Shown: positions 35,754 to 45,347, numbered from the stretch's first letter. The stretch is DNA of 64,000 nucleotides from Picosynechococcus sp. PCC 7003 (GCF_001693255.1 NZ_CP016474.1:2746661-2810660); one strand, 5' to 3'. Program-made: numbers and translations. The notes: generated by a model from the letters alone, not told the origin.

Positions 35754-37385
35754 TTACGCTGAGTGGAGTAGGGGCGCAGCGCCCAGTAGCTTTTGGGTAT
35801 AGGGATGCTGGGGATGATTAAAAATGTCGGCGGTCTGGCCTAATTCAACGATTTTGCCTTGGTTCATCACTGCAATGCGATCGCACAAAAATTTCGCCAC
35901 CCACAGATCATGGGTAATGAACAGATAGGTCAAGTTAAACTCCGCTTTTAGGGCTTGCATCAGATCTAAAACCTGGGCCTGGATACTCGCATCCAGCATA
36001 CTGACGGGTTCATCACAGATCACGAGGCGCGGCTCGGTAATCAAAGCCCTGGCAATGCCCACCCGTTGCTGCTGTCCCCCAGACAGTTGCCGGGGATAGC
36101 GGGCGTAATATTCTTCGGCGGGCGTTAAACCAACCTTTTCCAGCATTTGCAAGACCTTTTCTTTGACCGCTGGCCCCGTCGCTAACTGGTGGATGTGGAG
36201 CGGATCGCCGATATTTTCCCCCACGGTCATCAGGGGATTTAAAGAAGCATGGGGATCTTGAAAGATCATCTGGAGGTGCCGCCGTTCCGGTCGCATTTGC
36301 CCCACTGACAATTGGTTTAATTCTTTCCCTTCAAAGATGACTCTGCCCCCGGTGGGTTTAATGAGTTGCAAAATTGTCCGGGAGAGGGTGGATTTACCAC
36401 AGCCGGATTCCCCCACTAAGCCCAGAATTTCCCCTTCATAAATATCAAGGTTGATCCCATCGACGGCACGGATCACCTGGGTTTTTTGGCCTGTGATGAG
36501 CCGTTGGAACAGGTTACTCTCAAGGGTGTAATGTTGCTCTAGGTTTTCCAGGGAGAGGATCGGTTGCTTTTCTGGATTTAGGGAAATTGCTTGTTCACTG
36601 TGGAGGTGGAGGGCTGCTTCCAGGAGGGATTGGGTGTAGGGATGCTGGGGATCATTAAAGATTTGCTTGACGGGGCCAGTTTCGACGATTTGACCTTGGT
36701 GCATGACAGCGATGTCGGTGCAATATTCGGCGACCATGGCGAGGTCGTGGGAAATGAGCAACAATCCCATCTCCCGCTCGGCGCAGAGGCGGGTCAGTTC
36801 CTGGAGGATTTCGTTGGCGACGGTGACATCCAGGCTGGTAGTCGGTTCGTCGGCGATGATGAATTTGGGATCCAGTAACAGGGCAAGGGCGATCGCCACC
36901 CGTTGACGCATACCCCCGCTAAATTCGTGGGGATATTGATGCCAGCGGTTTTCGGGGATCCGGACAGCGGCGAGGGTTTCCAGGGCTTTTTGTTTCGCGG
37001 CGGGACGGCTGAGGTCGGGGCGATGGCACCGGAGGGTTTCCAGGCAATGGTTGCCGATGGTCATCAGGGGATCAAGCCTGGTCATCGGGTCTTGGAAAAT
37101 CAGTCCCACCACTTCGCCTCGGTAATGGCGCAGGGCTTCACCCGTTAAATTAAGGATTGGTTTGGCTTGGAAAGTAGCATTGCCAGTCACCTGGGAACCC
37201 CGCGGCAGCAGTTGCAGCAGAGCGCGGCCAATGGTGGATTTCCCGCAGCCAGATTCTCCCACGAGGCCGAGGCGATCGCCTTGATTCACCTGAAAAGACA
37301 CCCCAGCAACGGCCCACTGTAAAGCTTGACCCTGGGCGGGATAGGCGATGTGCAGATCTTGAACCTGAAGCAAAGGAGGGGTCAT
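35754..37385 (-). CDS. Double ABC ATPase of the peptide/nickel importer family (DppD-DppF fusion)
   Basis: 543 residues from ATG 37385; 34 further in-frame codons upstream lack family character. Two complete ATPase units are present: P-loops LVGESGCGKSTIGRALLQ and LVGESGCGKSTLSRTILQ, signatures FSGGMRQRVAIALAL and LSGGQQQRVGIARAL, and Walker B FIIADEPTTSLD and LVICDEPVSMLD. Each ends with an oligopeptide-transporter C-terminal tail (HPYTQSLLEAA, HPYTQKLLGAA). It powers an importer for peptides or similar solutes. No permease or binding-protein genes are adjacent, so these lie elsewhere. Confidence 0.9.
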   Translation of the reverse strand: MTPPLLQVQDLHIAYPAQGQALQWAVAGVSFQVNQGDRLGLVGESGCGKSTIGRALLQLLPRGSQVTGNATFQAKPILNLTGEALRHYRGEVVGLIFQDPMTRLDPLMTIGNHCLETLRCHRPDLSRPAAKQKALETLAAVRIPENRWHQYPHEFSGGMRQRVAIALALLLDPKFIIADEPTTSLDVTVANEILQELTRLCAEREMGLLLISHDLAMVAEYCTDIAVMHQGQIVETGPVKQIFNDPQHPYTQSLLEAALHLHSEQAISLNPEKQPILSLENLEQHYTLESNLFQRLITGQKTQVIRAVDGINLDIYEGEILGLVGESGCGKSTLSRTILQLIKPTGGRVIFEGKELNQLSVGQMRPERRHLQMIFQDPHASLNPLMTVGENIGDPLHIHQLATGPAVKEKVLQMLEKVGLTPAEEYYARYPRQLSGGQQQRVGIARALITEPRLVICDEPVSMLDASIQAQVLDLMQALKAEFNLTYLFITHDLWVAKFLCDRIAVMNQGKIVELGQTADIFNHPQHPYTQKLLGAAPLLHSA

Positions 37386-37486
37386 GACGAACTTACCAAG
37401 GAACACTGACCCTCTGATTTTAAGGGGATTTCTGGCCTTGCCGAGCATTTTTCCAGATAAACAGTATATTTTTAGAGACTCTTCCA

Positions 37487-38488
37487 ATGGCTACTATGCG
37501 ATCGCTTTATTTCCTTGTCCCCGGTGTCAGTAAAAAATTTGCCAGCGGTGGCCTCTTTGCCGAAATCAAGACCTACGAACTGGCCCAACAACTGCAATCG
37601 GCCCATTTAGTCACCTACCGAGAAAAATCCCCAGATCATCTCTATTTGCCGGAACTACTGCCCCAGGTGCGCCCCCAGGAGGCTATTTTTGTGGTTAGTT
37701 GGGGCTTTGATATTCCGCGCTTGGTCAAACAACTGCGATCGCATCCGGTGGTCTACCATGCCCACAGTACAGGCTATGGGTTTCAGCTCCCCAGTCGCGT
37801 TCCCATTTGGGCGGTAAGTCGCAATTCCCTCGGCTATTGGGGGCAAAAGGCACCGAATAATCCTTTGTTCTATTTGCCCAATCAGATTTCCCCAGCGTTC
37901 GAGAACTGGCACCAAGAACGGGACATTGATGTGTTGGTGCAAACCCGCAAAACCTCCAGCTATGTGCTCCAGCAACTGGTGCCCTACCTCCAGCAGCGGT
38001 GTCGAGTAGAAGTCGTCAATTCCTTTGTCCCGGATCTTGCGGCCCTCTTTAATCGCAGTAAAATTTATCTTTATGATTCGGCGGAATATTGGCTGAATAA
38101 TGCAGTGAGTGAAGGTTTTGGCTTGCCCCCCCTAGAGGCGATCGCCTGTGGTTGTCAAGTTTTTAGTAGCGTCAACGGTGCTTTAGCCGATTATTTAGAT
38201 CCGGGTTTTAATTGCCAGAAAATCAGTACCTATTGTGTGGAATACGATGGCGATCGCCTTTTGGCCGCCCTCAACAATCCCCCAGCGGCCACCAATACCC
38301 AGGCCCTATTGCAGGCATACCGCCCGGAAACGATCCTGCTCCGATTTGCCACGATCCTCCAGGAGGTCAATCATTTCTTTGACTACCAAGGCCAATACCC
38401 AGGCAATATCCAACTCCAGCGACAAAATCCCCTCCTGGTGCGCCTCCGCCTCGCCCTCCGTCAACAACTTGCCCGGTGGCGCACCTAA
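37487..38488 (+). CDS. dgdA: Glycosyltransferase, probable digalactosyldiacylglycerol synthase (DgdA/KtrE-like)
   Basis: 333 residues. A GT-B glycosyltransferase: C-terminal donor site EYWLNNAVSEGFGLPPLEAI and GCQVFSSVNGALADYL. In Synechocystis the gene just upstream of ktrB is slr1508, known both as ktrE and as dgdA, the enzyme that makes the thylakoid lipid digalactosyldiacylglycerol. The same order, glycosyltransferase then ktrB 53 bp later, is seen here. The assignment rests on this order and on fold; the alternative is an unrelated family-1 glycosyltransferase. Confidence 0.72.
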   Translation: MATMRSLYFLVPGVSKKFASGGLFAEIKTYELAQQLQSAHLVTYREKSPDHLYLPELLPQVRPQEAIFVVSWGFDIPRLVKQLRSHPVVYHAHSTGYGFQLPSRVPIWAVSRNSLGYWGQKAPNNPLFYLPNQISPAFENWHQERDIDVLVQTRKTSSYVLQQLVPYLQQRCRVEVVNSFVPDLAALFNRSKIYLYDSAEYWLNNAVSEGFGLPPLEAIACGCQVFSSVNGALADYLDPGFNCQKISTYCVEYDGDRLLAALNNPPAATNTQALLQAYRPETILLRFATILQEVNHFFDYQGQYPGNIQLQRQNPLLVRLRLALRQQLARWRT

Positions 38489-38541
38489 TCCCCTTTCATT
38501 GTTTTAATGTCCTAAACGTTTCTTTGTTATCTTGATCGGCC

Positions 38542-39876
38542 ATGACCATCGCCAGAACCATTTGCCTCGGCTTTCTCGGAGCTATTTTATTAGGGACGCT
38601 GCTTTTGATGTTGCCCTTTGCCACCGCCTCCGGGGAATGGAACAGCCCCCTCGTCGCCCTATTTACATCGACTTCTGCCGTCTGTGTCACGGGGTTAATT
38701 GTGGTGGATACAGGCACAGCCTTTTCCAATTTTGGCCAGGGGGTCATTCTCCTCTTGATCCAACTGGGGGGACTAGGCTACATGACCCTCTCGACATTTC
38801 TCATGCTGCTGCTGGGGCGTCGCTTTGATTTGGCCCAAAAATTTGCCATTAAAGAATCCTTTGACCAACCCTACAACCAAGGTAGTCGAAATTTGATTCG
38901 TTCGATTATCGCTACCACGCTCATTGGGGAACTGACAGGGATTTTTTTGCTGTTCGGGCGGTTTAGTCGGGACTTTGATCCCGGTGAAGGATTGTGGCTA
39001 GCCATTTTTCACAGCATTAGTGCTTGGAACAATGCAGGCTTCAGTTTATTTGCAGACAGTTTAGTGGGCTATCAAAATTCTCTCCTGGTGAATGGGGCAA
39101 TCTCTGGTTTGATTATTTTTGGCGGCATTGGTTATGAGGCGATTATCGAAATGTATCTCTGGTTACGGCACCGTCTCCAGCGCAAAAGCCGACGCTTTAC
39201 ATTTTCGTTGAATTTTGAGGTGGTCACCTCCACGACTTTCTGGCTCCTGGGTCTAGGTACTGCGGCTTTTTTGTTCGTGGAATGGGCTAATCCAACGACC
39301 TTTGCGGGGATGAGTTGGGGTGATAAGGCGATCGCCGCTTGGTTTCAGTCGGTGACGACCCGCACTGCTGGGTTCAATAGCATTGACATCGGTACAATGA
39401 GTACCGCCGGGCTGTTTATTACCATGGGTTTGATGTTTATTGGGGCGAGTCCCAGTGGCACTGGGGGGGGAATCAAAACAACCACCATTAACATCCTGGC
39501 CAACTGCACCAAATCCGTGCTCTATGGTCAAACCCGCGTCACGGTCTTTAACCGTGAAATTGCCCAGAGTATCGTTTTTAAGGCGATCGCCGTCGTCTTC
39601 GGTTCCGCCACCGTGATCACCATTTCTACGGCAATTATTTCCATTAGCAACCCTGAGATCGAATTAATCGCCATTTTATTTGAGGTGATTTCTGCCTTCG
39701 CCACCGTTGGCTTGTCCACGGGGATCACCGCCAGCCTCTCCGCCGTCGGTCAAATTACCCTCATTGCCACCATGTACTGCGGTCGGGTCGGTGTCCTACT
39801 GTTGATGTCTGCCATTGTCGGGGAAATTACCCCACGCCGCATTAACTATCCCGAAGAAAATTTATTGGTGGGTTGA
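38542..39876 (+). CDS. ktrB: Potassium uptake channel KtrB (TrkH/NtpJ family)
   Basis: 444 residues. Four M1-P-M2 repeats are visible with selectivity-filter regions TSTSAVCVTGLIVVDTG, ISAWNNAGFSLFADSLVG, TTRTAGFNSIDIGTM and ISAFATVGLSTGIT. KtrB carries Na+-dependent K+ uptake needed in hyperosmotic shock. It is preceded by the dgdA-like gene and followed after about 170 bp by ktrA, so channel and regulator are neighbours. Confidence 0.93.
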   Translation: MTIARTICLGFLGAILLGTLLLMLPFATASGEWNSPLVALFTSTSAVCVTGLIVVDTGTAFSNFGQGVILLLIQLGGLGYMTLSTFLMLLLGRRFDLAQKFAIKESFDQPYNQGSRNLIRSIIATTLIGELTGIFLLFGRFSRDFDPGEGLWLAIFHSISAWNNAGFSLFADSLVGYQNSLLVNGAISGLIIFGGIGYEAIIEMYLWLRHRLQRKSRRFTFSLNFEVVTSTTFWLLGLGTAAFLFVEWANPTTFAGMSWGDKAIAAWFQSVTTRTAGFNSIDIGTMSTAGLFITMGLMFIGASPSGTGGGIKTTTINILANCTKSVLYGQTRVTVFNREIAQSIVFKAIAVVFGSATVITISTAIISISNPEIELIAILFEVISAFATVGLSTGITASLSAVGQITLIATMYCGRVGVLLLMSAIVGEITPRRINYPEENLLVG

Positions 39877-40049
39877 GCCGCAGCACCTTCCCCCTATTGC
39901 CGGAGGAATCTCCCAAGACTTCACCAGCGCTTGGAATTCTAGTACGATCATCGGTTAAGATGCGGCGATCGCCCCCACAGATTTTTATCCTTTCACAACG
40001 ACAGTAGCCACTAGCTAACAATCATTTGGGTTTTGGAGTAAAACAAACG

Positions 40050-40754
40050 GTGAATTTACGGAATTGGAATTTTCTCTTTCAGGGTTTTCGGCAGGAAGAA
40101 AATCGTCAGTTTGCGGTCATTGGCCTGGGACGATTTGGCCGCGCCGTCTGCACAAAATTACACAACATGGGCTACGAAGTCCTTGGCACCGATATCAACC
40201 CCAAATTAGTCGGCCAGGTGGTTTCCGAAAAACTCGTTTCCCACGCGATGCAGTTGGATTCTACCGAAGTGATGGCCCTGCGCCAGGCGGGCATTTTTGA
40301 GTTTGACACGGTGATTGTGGCGATTGGCAACTACCTCCAAGAAAGCATTGTCACGACCTTAAATGTGAAGGAAGGGGGCGTCGAACATGTGGTTGCCAAG
40401 GCGTCTTCGGAGGTACACGGCAAGCTTTTGAAGCGGGTGGGGGCCGACCGCATTGTCTATCCGGAATATGAAGCTGGGGCCGCCCTGGCGATGACCCTGA
40501 CAAAACCTTCAATCCTGGATCGGTTTGATATTGACGAAGAGCACAGTATTGTCGAAATCAAAACTCCCGAAGAATTCCATGGCAAAACCATCGCCGAACT
40601 GTCCCTCCGGGCGAACTACGGGGTCAATGTGTTGGCGGTGGGCAATGAGGATCATTTTGAAATTAATCCGGGGCCAGAACATCGCCTAGATAAGTCTCTA
40701 ATGATGATGGTGATCGGCACCAACGATGCAATTCACCGCCTACCGTTGTCATAA
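40050..40754 (+). CDS. ktrA: Potassium uptake regulatory subunit KtrA
   Basis: 234 residues from GTG 40050, chosen because GGAG lies about 11 bases upstream; a TTG eight codons earlier is weaker. The RCK N-domain binds nucleotide through FAVIGLGRFGRAVCTKLHNM and GTDINPKLVGQVV. The RCK C-domain follows (IKTPEEFHGKTIAELSLRAN). A ring of KtrA gates KtrB in response to ATP/ADP. Its stop is close to the start of the dipeptidase gene. Confidence 0.93.
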   Translation: MNLRNWNFLFQGFRQEENRQFAVIGLGRFGRAVCTKLHNMGYEVLGTDINPKLVGQVVSEKLVSHAMQLDSTEVMALRQAGIFEFDTVIVAIGNYLQESIVTTLNVKEGGVEHVVAKASSEVHGKLLKRVGADRIVYPEYEAGAALAMTLTKPSILDRFDIDEEHSIVEIKTPEEFHGKTIAELSLRANYGVNVLAVGNEDHFEINPGPEHRLDKSLMMMVIGTNDAIHRLPLS

Positions 40755-40767
40755 GTTGTCCCATCCC

Positions 40768-41442
40768 ATGACCAAGCCCTATCAACGGATCCCCATCGAA
40801 GCAAGTGACGATCCTCTGGTGCCGATTCCTGCAGATCTTTTTTCTTTGGTAATGCCCCATCCCTACATGGCTTTAGGAGCTGATTATGAAGGGCGATCGC
40901 CTTATTTTTTGCGCCGCCAAGTCCTCGAAAAGCTCATCCAAGCCCAGGATTTTTTGCGGGCTGCCCATCCAGAGTTACAAATTCAGATCTTCGATGCCTA
41001 TCGACCGATCACGGTGCAACAATTTATGGTGGACTACACCTTTGCTCAGTTAAAAGGCGATCGCCCATTAACTCCTCCAGAAACAGCCCAGATTTGGGAG
41101 CAGGTGTTGCAATTTTGGGCCGTACCGAGCCGCGATCCGGCGACCCCACCGCCCCACAGTACCGGCGCGGCCCTGGATGTGCGTTTAGTGAACCTCGCCC
41201 AAGAACCTCTGCCGATGGGAGGAGAAATTGACGACATTGGCGATCGCTCCTACCCCGATTTCTATGCCGCCGCCACCACGCCCCCAGAGCAGCAGTACCA
41301 TCAAAATCGGCAACTGCTTAGACAAGCTATGGAAAAGGCAGGTTTCGTGATTCACCCCAACGAATGGTGGCATTTTTCCTATGGGGATCAGCTCTGGGCC
41401 TGGCAAACCCAAAGGGCGATCGCCTACTACGGTAGAATTTAA
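40768..41442 (+). CDS. D-alanyl-D-alanine dipeptidase (VanX/DdpX family)
   Basis: 224 residues from ATG 40768; the frame upstream overlaps ktrA. Zinc-binding motifs are HSTGAALDVRLV (SxHxxGxAxD type) and NEWWHFSYGD (ExxWH). The catalytic Glu is in EWWH, and FDAYRPITVQQ supplies the transition-state Arg. It hydrolyses D-Ala-D-Ala, probably in peptidoglycan turnover; vancomycin resistance genes are not present. No signal peptide is seen. Confidence 0.9.
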   Translation: MTKPYQRIPIEASDDPLVPIPADLFSLVMPHPYMALGADYEGRSPYFLRRQVLEKLIQAQDFLRAAHPELQIQIFDAYRPITVQQFMVDYTFAQLKGDRPLTPPETAQIWEQVLQFWAVPSRDPATPPPHSTGAALDVRLVNLAQEPLPMGGEIDDIGDRSYPDFYAAATTPPEQQYHQNRQLLRQAMEKAGFVIHPNEWWHFSYGDQLWAWQTQRAIAYYGRI

Positions 41443-41464
41443 AACACAATTTTTCTGATAAATA

Positions 41465-42418
41465 ATGGCGCGCAAACCCTGGTTAGAACTTCCCTTTGCG
41501 ATCTTTTCTTTTGGTTTTTATAAGGTTAATAAATTTATTATTGGTAATCTTTATACCCTGTACTTGAGCGTTAATAAAAAGAATGCAAAAGAATGGCGCA
41601 TTATTGGGGAAAAATCCCTCCAGAAATTCCTGAGTTTACCCGTTTTAATGACCAAAGCGCCCCGGTGGAACACCCACGCCATTATCGGTACCCTGGGGCC
41701 GCTTTCTGTGGAAAAAGAACTCACCATTAACCTCGAAACCATTCGTCAATCTACGGAAGCTTGGGTGGGTTGCATCTATGACTTTCCGGGCTATCGCACG
41801 GTGTTAAATTTCACGCAACTCACCGATGATCCCAGCCAAACAGAACTCAAGATTTCCTTACCCAAAGGCAAATATACCGTTGGTTTACGTTACTACCATC
41901 CCAAGGTGAATCCTCGCTTTCCGACGGTAAAAACAGACCTAAATCTAACTGTACCGACCTTGGTTGTTTCGCCCCAAAACAACGACTTTTATCAAACCCT
42001 GGCCCAGAAAACAAACCTTTATTTTTGTCTGCTCCACTACTACATTTTTACGCTATTTAAATTTCGTGATGTCTTACCAACTGCTTTTGTGAAAGGAGAA
42101 TTTCTCCCTGTTGGGGCCACCGACACCCAATTTTTCTACGGCGCTTTAGACGCAGCAGAACGCTTAGAAATCACCATCCCAGAATCCTGGCTGCAAACCT
42201 TTGATTTTTATCTGACGTTTTATAACCGCGCCAGTTTTCCTCTACGTTGGCAAAAAATCACTGAAAATTTGACCTGTGATCCCCTGAGAGAACAAGGCTA
42301 TTACCTAATTCGGATGCGGCCCCGTACCGCAGAAGCAGAGGCACAATTACCGAGTGTTGTGGGAGAAGAAATCCAGGTCATGCCCCACCAGAAAAAACTG
42401 GTAATACGGTCGTTATAA
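41465..42418 (+). CDS. Conserved protein of unknown function (DUF6208-like)
   Basis: 317 residues. A basic N-terminus with a short hydrophobic stretch (PFAIFSFGFYKVNKFIIGNL) is followed by mixed alpha/beta sequence. Blocks such as KAPRWNTHAIIGTLGPL, YDFPGYRTVLNFTQLTDDPS and YYHPKVNPRFP look conserved. It resembles the cyanobacterial DUF6208 family, but I am not certain. Its end overlaps the end of the convergent ribE gene by 6 bp. Confidence 0.6.
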   Translation: MARKPWLELPFAIFSFGFYKVNKFIIGNLYTLYLSVNKKNAKEWRIIGEKSLQKFLSLPVLMTKAPRWNTHAIIGTLGPLSVEKELTINLETIRQSTEAWVGCIYDFPGYRTVLNFTQLTDDPSQTELKISLPKGKYTVGLRYYHPKVNPRFPTVKTDLNLTVPTLVVSPQNNDFYQTLAQKTNLYFCLLHYYIFTLFKFRDVLPTAFVKGEFLPVGATDTQFFYGALDAAERLEITIPESWLQTFDFYLTFYNRASFPLRWQKITENLTCDPLREQGYYLIRMRPRTAEAEAQLPSVVGEEIQVMPHQKKLVIRSL

Positions 42419-43096
42419 ATAGCCATGTTCCTGGAGGAAGTCGAGGCCAATGTCGGGGGCTTTTTGTTCCCGTTGGTAACTGACAAATCGCTGGACATAT
42501 TTTGCGAGGATGTCCCCTTCTAGGTTCACCCAACTGCCTGGCTTGAGATAGGCCAAATTGGTTTCGGCGTAGGTATGGGGAATCACGGCCACCTTAAACC
42601 ACTGCCCCAGGCGATCGCATTCGGCCACCGTTAGACTAATGCCATTAACCGCAATGCTCCCTTTGGACACCAGACAAGGGGAAATATTCATATCCCAGGT
42701 TGCCTGGTAATCGGCGATCGCCGTAAACCACAGTTCCCAAGCACGGGCGGTTTCAATCACTTTTTCTAAAGCGCCAATGGTATCCACATGGCCCGACACA
42801 AAATGGCCACCGATCTTGCTGCCCACCCGCAGGGACGTTTCAATATTCACCCAATTGGAACGGGAAACAGCATCGCCGAGGATCGTGCGTTTCAGGGTTT
42901 CGGGGGAGGCGGTGGCAACAAATCCCTGTTCGGCAATGGTTTCGACGGTCAGACAAACGCCATCTACGGCCACACTATCGCCGAGGGCCAGATCCGACAT
43001 CACCTGACCTGCGCCGTGACCCTGGATGTCAATGGCAAAGCGATCGCCACCGAGGGCTTTAACGGTACCAAGGGCTTGAATCAATCCAGTAAACAC
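42413..43096 (-). CDS. ribE: Riboflavin synthase alpha chain
   Basis: 227 residues. It dismutates two lumazines into riboflavin. The start is GTG 43096, since the family begins with FTGLIQALGTV; the longer upstream frame has no family match. Two homologous barrels are seen: VDGVCLTVETI with GHFVSGHVDTIG, and VNGISLTVAECD with ILAKYVQRF. The residues FTG and SGHVD that contact lumazine are conserved. There is no visible FMN riboswitch upstream. Confidence 0.93.
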   Translation of the reverse strand: MFTGLIQALGTVKALGGDRFAIDIQGHGAGQVMSDLALGDSVAVDGVCLTVETIAEQGFVATASPETLKRTILGDAVSRSNWVNIETSLRVGSKIGGHFVSGHVDTIGALEKVIETARAWELWFTAIADYQATWDMNISPCLVSKGSIAVNGISLTVAECDRLGQWFKVAVIPHTYAETNLAYLKPGSWVNLEGDILAKYVQRFVSYQREQKAPDIGLDFLQEHGYL

Positions 43097-43257
43097 AGGG
43101 CGTGATGCGATCGCAGTAAAAGGGCCATTCGATTGTAACGGGAATTGACCGAAAATCAGGCCCAACATCGTCCCAGAATATCGAAGCTGTAGGATACTAG
43201 TTAGTAAGGGAATCAAATATTGCTCCCGTTTCTATCCCTACGCCGAGGCCCAGATCC

Positions 43258-43764
43258 ATGATTGAAATGCACGTTGCTGGCATTGCCCTTGATGCCATTA
43301 CTCGGAGCCCGATCATTCTCCTGAAGGATGCCTCGGAACGGCGTGCCTTACCGATCTACATTGCCCAGGATCAGGCCCGCTCAATTATGAATGTTTTGGA
43401 GCAAAAAACACCGCCCCGGCCCCTCACCCATGATCTCTTTGCGGATCTATTGGAAGCTTGGGATCTCACCCTCGATAAAATCATTATCCACGCCCTCGAA
43501 GAACACACTTTCTATGCGGTGCTCTGTACCTCCCAGGGGGAAGAAACCCAGGAAATTGACTGTCGCCCCAGTGATGCGATCGCCATTGCCCTACGCACCG
43601 AAAGTCCGATTTGGGTCGTCGAAGAAGTGATTTCTGAGGCTTCAATTCCCGTAGACCGCGATGCTGACGAAGAAGAACGGCAAGCCTTCCGCGCCTTTGT
43701 CGATCAGATTAGCCCCGAAGATTTAATCCGCCACAGCCAATCCGCCAATCCAGAAGAAAGCTAA
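43258..43764 (+). CDS. Bifunctional nuclease domain protein (DUF151)
   Basis: 168 residues. The BFN domain covers about 1-130: MHVAGIALDAITRSPIILLK, LPIYIAQDQARSIMNVLEQ, THDLFADLLEAWDL and CRPSDAIAIALRTESPIWV. Plant relatives act as nucleases in wound response; bacterial roles are unclear. The C-terminal 35 residues are acidic (DRDADEEERQAF). The recombinase-like gene follows after 21 bp, so they may be cotranscribed. Confidence 0.88.
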   Translation: MIEMHVAGIALDAITRSPIILLKDASERRALPIYIAQDQARSIMNVLEQKTPPRPLTHDLFADLLEAWDLTLDKIIIHALEEHTFYAVLCTSQGEETQEIDCRPSDAIAIALRTESPIWVVEEVISEASIPVDRDADEEERQAFRAFVDQISPEDLIRHSQSANPEES

Positions 43765-43785
43765 GGCATTGGGGGTTAAGGCCGG

Positions 43786-45111
43786 ATGACGATTTTTGTC
43801 TACAGCTATAGTGACCCACTCCTGGATGCGGCCCCGGAACCGGAACTTTGGGGGGTTGAGGTTGATCGCATCTATAGCGATTGGGGCCAACGGCAGCAGC
43901 TCACCCAGTTACTGACGGCTCTCGACACAGGCGATCGCCCCGACTATCTACTATTACGTCGCCTCGATGAATTGGGAGAGAACCTCAGCGAGATTGGCGA
44001 TCGCCTCCAGCACATCGAAAGATACGGCGTGGGGATCATCGCCACCGAACAGGATTACCAAAGCGATCAACCGCTGGATCAAAAAGCCCTCGGTCAACTC
44101 TTTCAAACCATTGGCGATCGCCTCAGACAACAAAAAATTCAACGGGGCCATGCGAAAAATCGCCGCCAATTCCTGCCGCCCCCAGGCAAAGCCCCCTACG
44201 GTTACAAACGGGGCCAAGACCGTTACCTCATCGACCGTAGTACCGCCCCCGTGGTCAAGGATTTTTGTGAACATTTCCTCCTGTTTGGTTCCCTGCGGGG
44301 GGCAGTGCGCCACCTAGAACAACGCTTCGGGAAAAAAATTGCCGTATCCACTGGGCGCAACTGGTTAAGCAATCCCATCTATCGAGGTCAACTCCATTAC
44401 TGTGACGGCACAACCATTCCCAAAACCCACGCGGCGATCCTCACCGACAACGAAGCCGCCCAAATTGATCGCCTCCTGCGCCGCAATCGTCCCCTCGCCC
44501 CCCGCAGTGCCAGTGCCCCCCGGTGTTTAGCCGGGTTGGTGCAATGCCAAACCTGCGGCAGTGCCCTAAGCATTAGCCGTGTCAGTCGGCGTAACCATCC
44601 CAAAACCTATCTATATCTGCGTCCCCTCGCCTGCCCCCGCAAGCCTAAATGCCGGGCGATCGCCTACGATAATGTTTTCCGGGCCACCGTGCAAAAAATT
44701 TGCCAAGAGTTCCCCGCGATCGCCCAGCAATACCAAGGCCCCTCTCTGGATCAGCAACAGGGCCAGATTCAACAAGGAATCCAGCAAAAGGAAACCCTCA
44801 TTGCCGCCCTCCCGGATCTCACCGCCCAGGGCATTTTCGACCCTGACACCGCCGCCCAACGTCGCTACGTGCTGCGTAGTGAAATCAGCCACCTGCAAAG
44901 CCAACTCAACCAACTGCCCCCCGCTAACCTAGGGGCGATCGCCAAAACCATTACCCTCGAATCCTTTTGGTATGACCTATCTGAAGCCGAGCGGCGCTTT
45001 TACCTGCGAGAATTTATCGAACAAATCCAACTCCACCGTATGAGCCGCGACGATTGGCAAATCCAGCTAAAATTCATTTTTTCGACCAGTTTCCGATACA
45101 CTGATGAATGA
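43786..45111 (+). CDS. Degenerate serine recombinase (XisF-like), probably catalytically dead
   Basis: 441 residues. An N-terminal resolvase-like domain (to about 130), a recombinase domain (PPPGKAPYGYKRGQDRY, SNPIYRGQL), a zinc ribbon (LVQCQTCGSAL and CPRKPKCRAIAY) and a coiled coil are in the order of large serine recombinases. Catalytic residues are altered: the usual YxRVS start reads VYSYSDP, and RLDRLGR reads RRLDELGENL, losing both Arg. I therefore infer a domesticated DNA-binding protein. No attachment sites or phage genes adjoin it. Confidence 0.75.
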   Translation: MTIFVYSYSDPLLDAAPEPELWGVEVDRIYSDWGQRQQLTQLLTALDTGDRPDYLLLRRLDELGENLSEIGDRLQHIERYGVGIIATEQDYQSDQPLDQKALGQLFQTIGDRLRQQKIQRGHAKNRRQFLPPPGKAPYGYKRGQDRYLIDRSTAPVVKDFCEHFLLFGSLRGAVRHLEQRFGKKIAVSTGRNWLSNPIYRGQLHYCDGTTIPKTHAAILTDNEAAQIDRLLRRNRPLAPRSASAPRCLAGLVQCQTCGSALSISRVSRRNHPKTYLYLRPLACPRKPKCRAIAYDNVFRATVQKICQEFPAIAQQYQGPSLDQQQGQIQQGIQQKETLIAALPDLTAQGIFDPDTAAQRRYVLRSEISHLQSQLNQLPPANLGAIAKTITLESFWYDLSEAERRFYLREFIEQIQLHRMSRDDWQIQLKFIFSTSFRYTDE

Positions 45112-45152
45112 TTTAATTCAACTAAACCTTTATTAGTACAGCGATAATTGGC

Positions 45153-45347
45153 ATGGAAATCGGGCAAAAAGTACAAATCTACCGTTTGCGGGATCGTGTC
45201 GGTAAAGATCTCGCCGATAAACTCGGTAAAGTAGGCACCATCACAGACTTTCGCGTCACCGATGGTAGTGGCATTGGGGCGATCGTGACCTTCGATGACA
45301 AAACCGCCACTTGGTTTTTTGGGGATGAACTGCGTCCTGCGTCCTAG
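45153..45347 (+). CDS. petP: Cytochrome b6f complex subunit PetP (DUF2862)
   Basis: 64 residues. The whole sequence has the PetP pattern: MEIGQKVQIYRLRDRV, LGKVGTITDFRVTDGSGIG and FDDKTATWFFGDEL. In Synechocystis this protein (Ssr2998) is a small SH3-fold subunit at the cytoplasmic face of the b6f complex that affects linear electron flow. A terminator follows 37 bp after the stop. It begins 41 bp after the recombinase-like gene. Confidence 0.9.
   Translation: MEIGQKVQIYRLRDRVGKDLADKLGKVGTITDFRVTDGSGIGAIVTFDDKTATWFFGDELRPAS

Noticed and set aside
40768-41442. VanX-like gene as sign of a vancomycin-resistance cluster.
   Set aside because: No vanH, vanA, vanR or vanS genes are nearby; the family is also used in ordinary wall turnover.
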